This document shows positions 11,146-52,100 of a stretch of DNA of 64,000 nt, in pieces. The stretch is from Diadema setosum. Taxonomy: Eukaryota > Echinodermata > Echinoidea > Diadematoida > Diadematidae. The position numbers were made by a program, and so were the translations under genes. Positions within the stretch are counted from its first letter, which is position 1; each line of letters begins with the position of its first letter. The notes below the pieces were generated by a model. The model was not told the DNA's origin. It was given only the letters and a program-made list of their open reading frames with translations, and searched no databases. The stretch covers positions 18,812,638 through 18,876,637 of the forward strand of contig NC_092697.1 of assembly GCF_964275005.1 (NCBI RefSeq), written 5' to 3'.

Positions 11146-13197
11146 TATACATTTATTTACTACATCAATACATGAGACATGCTATCATTTTTTCAGACAG
11201 GAATATGATTGGTTGCAAGAATATTAAGAAACTTTGTAATTCTATTCATTATACACTTTGCTTCTTGAAGAATTTATGCAAGCAGACCATTCCAGAAAAT
11301 GAACATGAAACCTGTCTGAATGAAATTTGGAATAATTTGAAAACATTAGGGAACAGTATGATGTTGAATGACAACACAAAGCCTACCTGCAAAGAATACA
11401 AGAGACCATATAGAGTGAGCACACTTCACAAATCAGTTTCTCTTTGCCACTACCAGACTTGCTATGTTTAACCAACCACAGACTTTCTAGAGGATTACAT
11501 TGTACTTGATAATCCCAAACAGAGGTGAGACATGCAGTCAAAGAAGAATGTGCAAAATATTGCATTTATTCTTTGCCCATTGCAAATTTTAGATTGTATT
11601 GAAATTTATTTTATTAATTTCTGTTGTTGGCCATTAAGCACCTGTCTCTTGGACCTTGAAGGGCACCCTGGGACCACCTTTGAGCAATCAATTGTCCCAA
11701 CATGAGGCACCTGACATGCACTTAGACTAAAAGGGGACCTCCAGATGATTTTCAGACTTTTACATCTGAAGAACTATAAATTAGTTAAACTGAGTACAGA
11801 GTTTCAAAATCTATAATGATTGGGATGAGAAATGAGAATGTTTTCGAAATTTATAACAAATTGCAATGAACAAGGATGATGGCATGGCAGCCTCATCATA
11901 AGAATGCATGAGTTGGGGCTCAAGGAAGCAGAACAAAAGAAGAAGGCATGCATAGATTCTTCACAGGTGAACTTGTTGAGCAAGTGGTATTGTAATGGAT
12001 TACACTGCTACATTTCTGAAATATGTGAGGCTCTGATGTCATCAACACTGTTCAGTGTAATTTGTTTAAGATTTTCAGTTAATTTGGTTCTTTGCTAAAG
12101 GACCACAAATTTCACAAAAATATACATGGAACTGTTGATTTATGTACTGCACGATGTAAAATTATGGAAATCGTATGGAATACCCCTTTTAAATTTGTAA
12201 GTTCTGAACCTCAAGGAATGTTTTGGAAAGAGTCAAAGCTTCATTATGTGTGCACTGGGTCTTTACGGTAGGGAACCATCAATGGCTGGTGAATGATTTA
12301 AAGTAATTATGACCAAAATCAATGTCATTTTTAGAAAACCAAGCCAATGCACAGCTTATTATTGGTGCTGATCCCTTACAAACCTAAATTACATAAATGA
12401 AAACATCGATAACAACTATTCTAACTAGTTAAATCATCGCCCTAGGTGAGGTGATATTATGTAATGCTGCATGAAGCGCTAAGCAGTGTGCATAGGCGCA
12501 TGGGGATAAAAAATAGTAATACCCTGTCTCATGGTTTGGTTTAGTATGTAACATATCACAGCCACTGGAGAATTTGATATCTACATGCGAACAACGGTTA
12601 TTTATCTTCTTCGGTGCCACTCCAGAAACATTTATGGCACCCGACCCATCAGCATTAATAGTAAATGTCGAACAAATGGCTCTACTCATGTCCAATGGGC
12701 ATTCAACACTGACAGCCAAAATATCAGTAAACACTGTAAAAGACTGTAGAAGAAACAACTTACTTTTTTTTTTCTTAATGCCCCTAAATAAAGTACAATG
12801 TATTAGAAGCTAACTACAATACACAAATTTTCTCATTATTGGACCACATTATGACAGAGTCTGTACTGTGTTCAGATTTGCATGTTACTATGTTGTTGTT
12901 TTTTATAACAAAGAAATTGACATCAAAACATTGCCAATTACGGCTGTAGGATTGAGAAGTAAGGGAATAAACACAATGGACTACAAAAAACAACAACAAT
13001 GTTATTGCAAAAGGAAAAGCTTATCATCTATGATGCAGGTGTGACATTCAACATATGAATCATTGGTATAAAGCATGGCATTTCTGTAATAATCATACTG
13101 AACTCCACCAATGAATTTGAGTAAAACCAAAGTGTTTGCATTATGTTTTTCCCCACATTGGACATAGTAGTAGAAATTCTGCAGCTGTGTGTGTACT
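11146..13197. other. Intergenic, no gene recognised
   Basis: Spacer between the converging CLPP and LRRC40. Both strands show ORFs of about 80-109 codons (for example 12758-12429 minus) but none has a recognisable domain, conserved motif or exon structure. No clear repeat ends were found in this stretch. Confidence 0.4.
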
Positions 13198-13560
13198 TAC
13201 ATAGAGATCAGTGATAAAGCTCTACAGAATTTATTATGAGTATTCTCAAATATATCCAGCCCTCTCACTCCATGAATCCCCATGCTACAGGGCCTTTAAT
13301 AGATCAAATTACTATGCATCATTCAGACATCCTCCCTTTCAGTATCACTACAATCTGACTGCTCTTTCCACACCACACATAATCATGTACATGAGAGTGT
13401 GAGGAACTAACAAGTTTTCCTTCCAATGGACAGAGACTGCTGGGAACATTTAGTGACATGATCTCCCTTTCTCATTCTAAAGCAACCTCATGATGGTACT
13501 GCTGATGATAGGGTTATGTAAGAGGTCTGGAACCAAGACTAGATCAGGGTCTATGGATAG
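13198..13560. repeat. Interspersed repeat, inverted relative at 28020-28230
   Basis: ATAGAGATCAGTGATAAAGC (13201) and the CACTCCATG and GACTAGATCAGGGTCT blocks that follow appear in the same order, reverse-complemented, at 28020-28230 (GACCCTATCTAGTC ... CTTTATCACTGATCTCTAT). This copy covers the region just 3' of LRRC40; the other lies in LRRC40 intron 3. Confidence 0.6.
13230..13235 (-). terminator. Candidate LRRC40 poly(A) signal AATAAA
   Basis: TTTATT on the plus strand gives AATAAA on the minus strand about 455 bases past the LRRC40 stop. It lies inside an interspersed repeat that has an inverted relative at 28020-28230, so if used, a transposable element would supply the signal. Weakly supported. 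Confidence 0.25.
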
Positions 13561-13687
13561 TTTTGACTGTCGTATCTTGAAAAGGAAACATACAGGAGTA
13601 GACAAGTAACCTTGTGTTCATATCACTGCGGCTTAGAGTTGCTAAGACAAGGCTACAATTGGGCTTGTGGTTGAGACTGTCTCCGTT

Positions 13688-41728
<28,041 letters not shown>

Positions 41729-41850
41729 TCTGGGGCTCTTGCTACAGTTTGACAGTTACAGTCCAACGTTAACAAGTTAGTGGCGTCGCCGTCTTCCGTC
41801 GCAACACCGCGGCCGGCCGCGCATTCAAGTGTCGTAGATGTGGCGTGCGT
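41729..41850 (-). promoter_or_regulatory. Likely LRRC40 promoter / 5'UTR, CpG-rich
   Basis: Immediately upstream of the LRRC40 ATG the sequence changes from AT-rich spacer to a short CpG-rich segment (GCGTCGCCGTC, ACCGCGGCCGGCCGCGC). No TATA box is visible at a sensible distance. This suits a TATA-less housekeeping promoter. The call rests on composition and position only. Confidence 0.4.
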
Positions 41851-42599
41851 TTTTCAGCTATCACCACATCCATCATATCAGTCCATCGCTTGTTCACCAT
41901 GCCATGCCTGCCCCCTGGAGATGGTACCCCTGCTGGTACATGGTACTTGGTATATTACTACACGGTCTGGTCGGGCTATACGGACATGAGTCGCACAAGA
42001 TGCTAAAAAAGGAAACTGACCTGCCTGCACTAGCTGCACTATTATACACGACTTCCGGGCCACGTTTCAGTTTTGACGTTATAATACAGAATTAGCTCTT
42101 GCGTGTCATGACGATTTTTTTTGATTTTTTTGATTTTTTTGATTTTTCTTTTTTTTTTGGGGGGGGGGGGCTGACACTGAAAAAAAAAGAAGTAAATTCA
42201 GCTGTAGCCTATATAAGTACCAGTAAATCATGTTATCTAGACCTTCTATTTAGATCTATTTATCTTACAAATTTCCTTCTTATCACCTGAGATGCAGTAT
42301 TTCATATTTCAATCAAACTTTTGTCAGCGTTAATTAACACTGGGCCTGTACACCTTTTTTTTTGGGGGGGGGGGGAGGATCGAGGAGGGGGGCAACAATG
42401 AAATTAAATTATTCTTAAAATTACCATACATCTTGTGTTTACAGATCAATTAAACGATACAATAAATATCCGTCAATGTTTATTTTTTGGTAAATGCATA
42501 CAAAGAGAAACTGCATGACCAGAAAGATACAGGCCCACAATTGGGGCCTATATGAAAACTGCTAATTTTCTCAGTTCAGTTATCACTAATGGACATTTT

Positions 42600-43260
42600 T
42601 CTTACTTTTTTTGTATTGAAAAAAAGTTCCACCAGGTGTGCACGGAATTCTGTATGGACCCGCCCCTGTATAGCCATTTACATTGTCCTTGAATATCATA
42701 TTTTCTTACTTTTTGATTGAAAAGATCCCAAACATATACTGTAAAACGAGAAATGTTCACGTGCATTTTAATTTCGCGAGCGCCAAGATTCGCGAAATTA
42801 AAATGCACGCGAAATTTATTATCTACACTATATGCACTGAACGCAAGAGGCAATTCGCGAAAATTTCTTGCCGCGAAAAAGGCCGTCGGCTCCAATTCGC
42901 GAAAATTTTGTGCCGCGAATATATCATGTTTAACAGTACCCCCAAAGAATGTGCACCAAATCATTGAATTTCAGTTCTAAAATGCAAAAGTCCCCTCATT
43001 TGAGAGCAGATATCCCCCCCCCCCCCACACTCCCCCTTCTGTCCATCTCCATAGACGTACATACCGGTAGTGAAATGCAGACACAAAAAAAGAAGTGACA
43101 GATACAATTTAGCCCATAGTCGCATTGTTTTGGAATATTCATTTTTCTTCTTTTTTTTTTGACTGATAATTTTCCAAATATTCCACCTACAAAGTATGCA
43201 CCAGATCATGGAATTTCATTTTAAAAAATGCAGAAGCTCCCCCATAAACTCCCCATACTC
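42600..43260. repeat. Diverged tandem units carrying an inserted MITE
   Basis: TTTTCTTACTTTTTTTGTAT and CTTACTTTTTGATTGAAAAG open related units at about 42597 and 42705; a third begins near 43141. Units two and three share GCACCAAATCATTGAATTTC / GCACCAGATCATGGAATTTC and AAAATGCA(A)AAG(TC). The 42735-42940 MITE is inserted in the second unit. Confidence 0.55.
42735..42940. mobile_element. CGCGAAAATT-rich MITE
   Basis: TACTGTAAAACGAGAAATG at the left and CATGTTTAACAGTA at the right give short inverted ends. Internal palindromes ATTTCGCGAGCGCCAAGATT then CGCGAAAT and repeated TTCGCGAAAATTT(C/T)TTGCCGCGAA are present. CpGs are intact, so it is younger than its relative at 8835-9020. Confidence 0.65.
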
Positions 43261-43501
43261 AGTTGCTGTATTCCCTCACTTGCATGTTCCCCCAAAATAT
43301 TGAACAAAGTCTTTTTCTTGCCCCCCCCCCCCCCATGAAAATTTTGTGGCCATGTTGATGAGCTCGTGTTGTCATGCAAAGTCAACCAACTGAAAATTTG
43401 AGTCATGTGTTTTAATCATGATCACATACATATCACGATCTTCAGATTGTTAGTTTTGGCGATTATTCATTAGATGTCCCAGGAATTTTTTATCATTCAA
43501 C

Positions 43502-44505
43502 ATGGGTGTATGCAAGGGGGGGGGGGGGGGTCGGGAGGTTCGTACGACCCCCCTAAATTTTCAAAAGGTCCACTTTTTGTAAAAGACATTTTTGTTTTTC
43601 AAGGGCTTTTTACCCTATCTACGTATATACAACAGGAAAAAAAAAGTGACCAGGTGGTGTTCCAACAAATTGTCAAAAACCTCGTAAATTCCGTAACTTA
43701 GTTTTAATCTGCCATACCTTATTTCTAAGGCTTAGGCCTAAGCCGCACTGCCATGTTTACCAATTTTCCTGTCTCCCATCAGCAACTCATCGAACTGGTT
43801 GACTATAGACTACACAAGTGCTGGACTACACACAGCTGGCCTACTATTACACGCGCCTTACCCTATGACAACTGCCGTGTCCTGCCAGCCGGGCGGCGCA
43901 GCAACGCGCGGTTGCTTGCGATCGCCTGCTCCTTACTTGCTTCTAGTTATAGGACACTGCAATTCAAAGAGGTTCCAGAATCCTTTCTTACTACATTCGG
44001 AGGCAAAGTTAGGCAGGATTGACTATCTGACTAATTTTTTCGGGGGGGGTCGTAATCACAATATGTGGACCTTTATCTTTGCGAGGTTGAAAGTTAGGCA
44101 GGATTGACTATCTCTGAAAGTATCGTCAACTCTGGAATACTTGTATTGAATGGTCCGCAAAACTTTTTACTATGTACTTGCAAGAAGGTGTAGCTATAGT
44201 CAGGAACTTTTTTTAGGCCTAAATGCAGTTTTCAACTCCCGATTCACGAACTTGTAAGTGGCCAACACAGGTTTTATCACCAATTTTAACATAAATGGGG
44301 TTTTTTAAGTATGCCTAAAAAGTCACTTTTGTATGCACCAAATGGCCCCATTTTAAGATATAAAATTCAAAAACTCCCTACCATGGGAGGGGGGACACCC
44401 CCTCCCACACCCTCCCCCGCTCGGTCGCTCCGCTCCCTCGCAAAGATAAAGGTCCACAAGGTCATGATTACGACCCCCCCATAAAAAATCCTGGATACAC
44501 CCCTG
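43502..44505. mobile_element. Repeat with GGGTGTAT...ATACACCC ends and G-runs
   Basis: The left end ATGGGTGTATGCAAGGGGGG then GGTCG...ACGACCCCCC and the right end ACGACCCCCCCATAAAAAAT then CCTGGATACACCCCTG form loose inverted repeats over 1 kb. AAAGTTAGGCAGGATTGACT and CTTTGCGAGG blocks are duplicated inside. No coding region. Confidence 0.55.
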
Positions 44506-44524
44506 TTCAATATGAAATCACTAA

Positions 44525-45094
44525 TTAAAGGACAAGTTCACCTTCATAAACATAAGGATTGAGAGAATGCAGCAATATTAGTAGAACACATCAGTGAAAG
44601 TTTGAGGAAAATTGGACAATCGATGCAAAAGTTATGAATTTTAAAAATTTTTGTGTTGGAACCGCTGGATGAGGAGACTACTAAGGCTCGTGATGTCATA
44701 TGAGTACAACAGTATAAAAAAAAAAAATGTAAAGAAAATTCAACATATTTTCACTTTTTTCGCATAATAAAAGAGCACTTGACTTGCCTCTTTCTAAAGG
44801 CAGGGTGAATAATATTACCCATAACATATGTCGGTAACGAGTCAAGGGAATGTGTACTTTTTTCAAAAGATGAAATTTTGTAAAATTCTCTTTATATTTT
44901 CCTTATATTGTTGTATGCATGTGACATCATACACTGCAGTAGTCTTCTCATCGAGCGGTGACTGCACAAGACTTCACAAATTCATAACCTTTGAACGGAT
45001 TGTCCGATTTTCCTCAAACTTTCAATGATGTGTTCTACTAATATTGCTACATTCTCTCAATCCTTATGTTAATGAAGGTGAACTTGTCCTTTAA
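44525..45094. mobile_element. piggyBac-type MITE with about 190-bp inverted repeats
   Basis: TTAAAGGACAAGTTCACCTT then CATAAACATAAGGATTGAGA at the left and the matching inverse (CTCAATCCTTATGTTAATGA then AGGTGAACTTGTCCTTTAA) at the right, with TTAA at both edges. The arms remain alignable through AATATTAGTAGAACACATCA, GTTTGAGGAAAATTGGACAA and GAGGAGACTACT. 570 bp, non-coding. I associate this repeat with sea urchins from memory. Confidence 0.88.
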
Positions 45095-46362
45095 AGCAGT
45101 ACTTTACAAACGAACATCTTGATGTCACTTCCTATAAACTGGTCTTGATAAAGACTTAGAAAGAAAGAAAGAAAAAAAAAAGACTTCTGAACAGTCTGAC
45201 TAGTAGTACAGCAGACAACACAGTGCATGACAAAGAGCACAAGACATACATAAACATACACACACACACACGCGCACGCATTCAACACAATCACACACAT
45301 CCTTCATAGTACCTGCCCGAAAACACGTTGAATTGCCAAGTGTATATCAATGCCAAACAAATGATACAGCATTCTTGTCATGTTTCTTGTCTTTTCTCTC
45401 ATTTGTAGTACTATTATCTCAGCAAAAATGTACATCAACACAGGATTTCTACAATTGCCACAGGATTAATACATTATATTGCCATAGGCGATTTGCTGAC
45501 TATAGTAAATGTCCTCTTTCATTAAAATTTTCATAAGAAACATTTAGAAAAAAAATTGGAACTTTTTGAATGCATTGACTCGCGTAATTTTTGACATCTA
45601 TGAGAGGTTTACTGTATTTGTCTCGTGCAATGTGAGAATGATGCAATAATAAACGGTGTTTCAAGAGAGTCAGTAAACATTTTGTCATAACAAGTGGTTC
45701 ACAAACTACAATGAAGATGAAAAGAGCATGACATTCCTGACAAAAAGTTGGATAACTTTAATGAGCAAATAATCATGTTCGCTCTCTAGCTCCAGCATAT
45801 CCATAGCACAATGATTAAAAAAATGTTGAAGATATGTAAAAGAAATAAATTGATACACTGTATCTGACTTGGGTCAGAAAGCACAATCAATGAGAGATTT
45901 AGTTACAGTTTGAGGTACTACATTCACTACGATGTACCACGGTCCATTAACAGAGTTGTAAAACGATATGAACAGCTGCATTCAACAATTGATGTTTGTT
46001 GACACTAAAGTTTCATCTTTTTAACCATTCCAGATTCATTATAGCTTTTGACACAAAATGGGTCAAGTATCAATGCAAAGGACAGTATTTACTTATGTTG
46101 CTGATTTGAACTTCTGACTATCAACTCATGTTCCAATATCTGCATATTAGCCATAATGGTGGTCATTCTGTATTCCTTCCTTACAATGTATTACTGTGCA
46201 TCTTTGACTAGATGCTATTGCTTGCAATGTTATTTGTTTATGAAGACAGCGGAACAGCATCACAGAGCTAGAATAATATAAAATCCAATGCTACAAGTGA
46301 AATGTTGCTGTTCTAATTTTCCACCTATAGATGTCACTCATAACACTCTCCTTTATAAACAG

Positions 46363-46363
<1 letters not shown>

Positions 46364-46435
<72 letters not shown>
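46364..46435. repeat. (TA)n microsatellite
   Basis: About 36 uninterrupted TA units in the spacer between LRRC40 and TRAPPC13. Confidence 0.95.
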
Positions 46436-46438
<3 letters not shown>

Positions 46439-47635
46439 AAGTGTGGTCATAATGACTGAATTCTCAGAACCCACTCAAAGATGATCACACTTTATAATTA
46501 GACAAAATATGTTGGGTCACAGTTTTCCTTTAAAATCATGTCATACTGGCAAAGAAAAGCAAGTAAAGACAATTATACAGTGACAGTGCCCTTTGTACCC
46601 TCATAGTGAGTGGTGACACTTACCCAACATGTGTGACCTGTTAACATATTACCCTCATGAAGCTATAGACAATACAGCTAATTAAGACTGCAAGATATGG
46701 TGAAATGGCTGACACATGCACTACAATTTTTGATAATTGTGCACAGATTGCAAGTTTGATGTCTCATCTACACCTCTTTCAAATTCAATGTCTAGGAGCA
46801 TTTGGAAATTAAAACTGAGTTGCATTTTACATTGAAGTTTTTTGTTTTTCTATTTTTTGTTTCAATGTACATTGTAGTGTGTTTATATGCCTTATCTTCT
46901 GCATACTTGACTGCATTCTATCTTCAAAAGACAGTTCTCTAGAAACCTCTTCTCTCGAAATCATTACACTTATCATTATAAAGCTTTATAGCATGATGCT
47001 ACAACCACTTTACAAGTGTTTTGTGGTGACGGGTCATGTATGACACTGATGATCATGGTGATCATGGTGCTTATGTCCTTGTCAACACCAAAAAGATACC
47101 AGTACACTAAGGCATTATTCAAGGTGGCTGCAACAATCTGAACTACCAGTATATGTCACTGTTGATGTAACTGTTTAGTTGCCTGCCTAAAATTTGCTGC
47201 TAGAAGCAATGAACTCATAGCTTGGACAGTTCTGATCCAGTGATCTCCAGGACAATGTATGAATGACTATAGAGATCCAGCCATTTACACTGTGAATTAA
47301 CAAATCTCAAGATTGATGAAATGGGATATGGAGTAGAAGCTCTCATACAATGCATTTCACCGATCGATTACATTGCACTTGCTCTCAGTTCTTCAGTATG
47401 AACTTTCATTAAAATCATAGATGTGATGCATAAACCACATGACTTCATCATATGCATTTTGTTTTTTTGTTTTTTTTACATGTTTTTGCTGTTACTCTTT
47501 TCATTGATGCAAGTATATTGTATAACCAGCAAATCACACTGAGGTGACAACTCTGTCATGATGACTTCTTCTATATATTACCTGGAAGAATATTTGCCAT
47601 GTTAACCATTTAACATGAAGCACTCTTTTAACAGC

Positions 47636-48355
47636 TATTTGTGACCGTGCATCACAAACCGAACAAAAAGTCGCAAGCACTGATTTTGTGTGAGAGATGA
47701 AAATACTGTAGGTGAAATAAGTCAACCTAGCCATTAGTAGCCAATACTCTTGACTTTTTCATATTTTCTGAAAGAGCAAGTCTTCTTCTACATTATACTA
47801 AAGTCTGGGATCATGAAACAAAAAGGAAATTGGAATTTTAACAGGTTATTCTGGAACACTATTTTGTAGAATAGTGTGATTAGGTGTTTCTCAGAGTCCT
47901 CTTTTCATTTCTTAAAAACCTTGTCCATGCTCATCACTTTCAACTCCAATAACTTTGGAAAGAATAATGCTACTGCTTTGAAAGTTGGTGTTGATCATCA
48001 GCAGAATGTGTTAATAGAGCATGCACAATTTCAGCTTAATCTGATAATCCCTTCATTGTTGTTGCTCTGGTGGTTTTCATCCTGTTATTTGTTCCATTCC
48101 TCGCACAGCTAGCACAGCTTGGTAAGATTAAGCGCTTGAATAGACCCTGTTCTTCAGAGGCTCTTTTCCCAGTTCACACTTATCCAGAGTGTGTACTTTA
48201 TTTCCAATATTTAGATAGGTTATTAGAGTCCATTTGGATTGAGTAATATATCATTTTAAAGCTTACAGTCTACTCTTTCAGGATCTGACCTTAACTAAAA
48301 ATCCATGTCTGGCAACTTTTTGTTGGTTTTGTGGTGCAAGGTCACATTTGGTCAT
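47636..48355. mobile_element. Dispersed element, copy 2 (TGTGAC...GTCACA ends)
   Basis: Opens TTTGTGACCGTGCATCAC and closes GTGGTGCAAGGTCACATTTG. Colinear with 29168-29960 over about 720 bp with moderate divergence, and missing the T/G-rich inserts of that copy. Non-coding. Two independent copies with the same ends define the family boundaries. Confidence 0.75.
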
Positions 48356-48605
48356 GCAGGTTTGTGCACTTGATACGCAAGAACAGTAATATGGTTAATT
48401 TAATTTCTGAAAGGATATCTTACTTTCTTTTGATGATAAATTACCATCACAGACAAGTAATATTGCAAAACATTCAATAGATGGAAAGAGGAAAGGTAGA
48501 GAACGCAATACTGCATTAACCTTTTACATTTCATTATCATCAGACCCATTAGCCAGCAAGAAACAGCAAGAAAACATGCTGCAGGTTGTATCTTCTCGTT
48601 TACAG

Positions 48606-48970
48606 TTAAAGGGGAAGGCTAGTAACTGATCAGTGGGAATCAGTGGAAATGCTGGGAGATGATTGTTCCAATCCTTATGGGATTCATTCAAGAGTTCATT
48701 GTATATCTATTGTTGTGTGAAAATGATTTGCTTCAGAATGGTCTCATATTCAAGTAATGTGCAGTTTAATGCTTCCAGGTGAGCGTCCCTGGTCAGTGAC
48801 GGAGCATTAATCTGCACATTACTTGAATATGAGACCGTTCTGAAGCAAATCATTTTCACACAACAATAGATATACGATGAACTCTTGAATGAATCCCATA
48901 AGGATTGGAACAATCATCTCCCAGCATTTCCACTGATTCCCACTGATCAGTTACTAGCCTTCCCCTTTAA
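48606..48970. mobile_element. TTAA-flanked near-perfect palindrome, about 165-bp arms
   Basis: TTAAAGGGGAAGGCTAGTAA ... CATATTCAAGTAATGTGCAG is followed, after a spacer of about 40 bp, by its inverse, with only a few mismatches (for example CAGAATGGTCTC / GAGACCGTTCTG). TTAA sits at both edges. It is the most intact inverted repeat in the window and lies within 20 bp of the candidate TRAPPC13 poly(A) signal. Confidence 0.88.
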
Positions 48971-48987
48971 CCAGAAAACTGCATTGC

Positions 48988-48993
48988 TTTATT
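48988..48993 (-). terminator. Candidate TRAPPC13 poly(A) signal AATAAA
   Basis: TTTATT on the plus strand reads AATAAA on the minus strand about 205 bases downstream of the TRAPPC13 stop. It is the first canonical hexamer I see in the 3' flank, and it lies just before the palindromic TTAA element 48606-48970. No transcript evidence is available. Confidence 0.4.
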
Positions 48994-49197
48994 GATTATT
49001 ACAGTTCTTCAGATTGCAGTTGTACTTCACCTTCAGTTTCAATGAGTGGATACAAAGACACCATTTGAAACCTTGAAGTTACACCACAATTTCCTAGTCT
49101 GGAATGGAAATCTACAGAAGGAATGGGTAGGAAACAACGATGCCAAGCTAGGACATCATGCTATTGAGGTGCTAAATGTGATCAGCACATGCTTCCT

Positions 49198-52100
49198 TCA
49201 TGGGGCCCCTTCGTCATCAGAGTAAACAAAGACTTGAGCGATGTCGTCATGTTCATATGTTCTCTTGAGGTACAGGTCCACCAGCCTCATGCCCGATATA
49301 CTCTGCAGATCAGTGAAATGGATAAAACAGTCTTCTACCATCTAAGGTCTACATAAAGATATGCCTGGTCGTACATGCATATACAAACGGATTTCTGTGC
49401 ATGTCATCTTCCATATTCCATTAAAACATTATGTGCCACTGTATTACAAATCTTCACACTGAAACCCTTTCAATTTCTTAGAAACCTTGGTAGACCTGAC
49501 ATGGAGTAGAATAAAAAGGCATTGATACTGCTAAATCCTCTCAAATTAATAATATCAAACTAATTGTTGGATTAAGCAGGTGGGAATAATGGATGAAACT
49601 TCACAGTACGATAGACTGTATGAAAGGGACTACTGATTTCTAAGTAAAACCCCGAGTACCTGATAATGCAATTTGTTCTATTCTATATGTTGTAAATGAT
49701 TGCTTTGACAGATGGTATAAAATACAAAATAAGATGATCCTGCCTCCTGAAATAAAAATAAATACCTGTAAGCCAGGAACAGTTGGTATGAGTTGTAGTT
49801 TGATGTCCATGCTTGCATTGGGCCCTAGTTTACCAAGCTGCTTGCCTGATATTCCTAACCACACAAGGCCAGTTACATTGTTCAACACTAGCTTTAGATC
49901 CATGGTTCTCTCACTGAAATAAAAAAATGTCAAAGGATGGCAGTTAGTGGTATAGAGTATCAAATAATGCTATGATTTTACTGAAAGTGTCTCTTATTGA
50001 ATCACACCACAATATATATTTCCTTACATGCTATTCATTCAATGTGAAAGTGTACCAATACTCTGGAAATAAAATTTGTGTACAGCTAGAATACACAAAA
50101 AACAGCCACAATTCGATAAATCAGATCATATCTCTATAACATTTGGCACTTGTGCTCTATGCGTCGAAGTTCTGCTCCGTAAGTGCTGGTACTGATGTGT
50201 GTGCATTCTAGCTATACGCATACATTTTTACAAATTTAATAATATTGATATTTCATGTCAATCAGTTAGCTGATCGCGCGCACGCATTGTATGTCACTAT
50301 CGTTCCAGACATATTTGGGAAAGCTATTGATAGCGCGATCACTCAAGAATCGAGATGATGAGAGCAAATACTCATAGGCCTACATACATACAACCCTATA
50401 CAGGAAAACCCTATCCTAACTAATTAGTAAGAATTTTCTCATGATAAGAAAATCTCATTAAAAAAAAAAAGACGGAGAAAACAAATGAAATATTGACAAT
50501 TTTATTCATAAAATCCTCTCGTACTACAAAAATTTCGTCATATCCATGTTTGTTATCACAGTGTTCACCAGTACATGTCAAATCTCTGTCTGCTGGCCTG
50601 TATGTCTGTTTTCCATTCTATTTATCTATATACAGGTGTGTATATATAGACACATTATAAACTTAAATATTCTGGCTGACCCTGGCAACAGTAGAACTCT
50701 GATACAAGTTACATAGATTCCAACAAAATATCATAAAATCTGTCAGTTTATCAATAAAAAGATAAGTATTTGCCAAACACATGTCAAACTCACAGTGATA
50801 TTGACTGAAATGAGGAAATAAAGGGGTTGAAAGAATTAATATCATTTTCGAGGGGTGAATGCAATGTTGGGTACCTCCAAATATCACATGATGACATTTT
50901 AGTAAATAGACCTCCAGCAATCTTGACTACCAATGGTACACCTTTGAGCATTTTACAGCTCTGCTGTAATGTCTCTTTTTCAGACCCTCTTCAGGATTGT
51001 TGCATCTCAGTCCAATTAGTAAATCATGTACCCTTCTTATTCACATGCAAACATCCCTTTTAAAGGACTTATAGACAAGGACAATGAGAGCGAGAGAGTC
51101 ACTTACCAGCAGCTGGTGACACGACATGTGAGCTGAAATGGTTTCTCTAGAGGCACGCTGTCAGGAATTTGAGCAATACTCAGCTTGAGATCACCATAAC
51201 CTGGTGCCTATTTAGCAGTAAAGAAGGACAAAAATGACAACTCTTGATACGGTACTCTACTTTGAAACTGTCTATGTCCACAGAAATCCATTAAAGGGTC
51301 AAAGAGGCCAAATTTCCTGTTAGCGAGAAAATGTGTAATTTTTGGTCAACACAGTCAATATTCTTTTTGCTATCTATCTAGTCTATCTAACTTTAAAGTC
51401 TTCTCCTTCAATACAACAGCATGCCAAGAAGTTGTCGTTTCTATTACTTATTCAAATGCTTCGGAATATCACATCTTCATGAGCTATATATATATATATG
51501 TCATTTTGAAATTGAAAATTAGTGCTTTCAAAGTCTGACTTGAAATCAAAATAAATATTCATGGCAAATTATTCGACTACCATTTATACCAAATTATGTT
51601 TAAATTGCAAGAAATTTACTGTTCACAAAAGGAAGAGAAAAGAAAGCAAAAACATACATAGGCAAAAAGATAGAACACTTTCATTTGATTTGTATTAGTA
51701 TAGTGTCCATGTCACAGCCTGGTGTAATTTTAATCTGGACTTCACTTAGTAAGACACTATGGGTTACAATCACACCTACCATTCTCTGTAACTGACTGGT
51801 CTGCAGTCGGCCCTTTTCCCCCAGCGTTGTTTTCCAGACGATGTCCAGCTTGCCGATGCTAGAGACGCCCTTGATGAGAAATGGACGTTCAGCGCCAGCA
51901 GGTGTCTTAGCTTTGAGGCAGTAAAGGTACTGTCTGGTGTCCATTGGGTTGAGGTACGTAAAGCCTCCAAATATAAGATGTCTGGTCACAAACATGACAA
52001 GATAGAAAAAGGTATTTACAAGAGATTTCCAGTGGAAATGGATGTGATTGCTCTTCCAAATCTATCCTAGGCTCTATCACATAAAAGTAATAAACAAACA

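Larger units (their letters stand above)
41850..49197. other. Intergenic between LRRC40 and TRAPPC13
   Basis: Contains the repeats listed at 42600-43260, 42735-42940, 43502-44505, 44525-45094, 46364-46435, 47636-48355 and 48606-48970. The stretches 45100-46360 and 46440-47630 show no exon, no recognised repeat end and no ORF of note. Confidence 0.5.

Noticed and set aside
12429-12758. 109-codon minus-strand ORF with several Cys and His
   Set aside because: Cys/His spacing fits no zinc-finger type I know. The opposite strand is also open, and there are no flanking exons.
44828-45028. Plus-strand ORF with a hydrophobic stretch
   Set aside because: Entirely within the inverted arm of the TTAA element 44525-45094.
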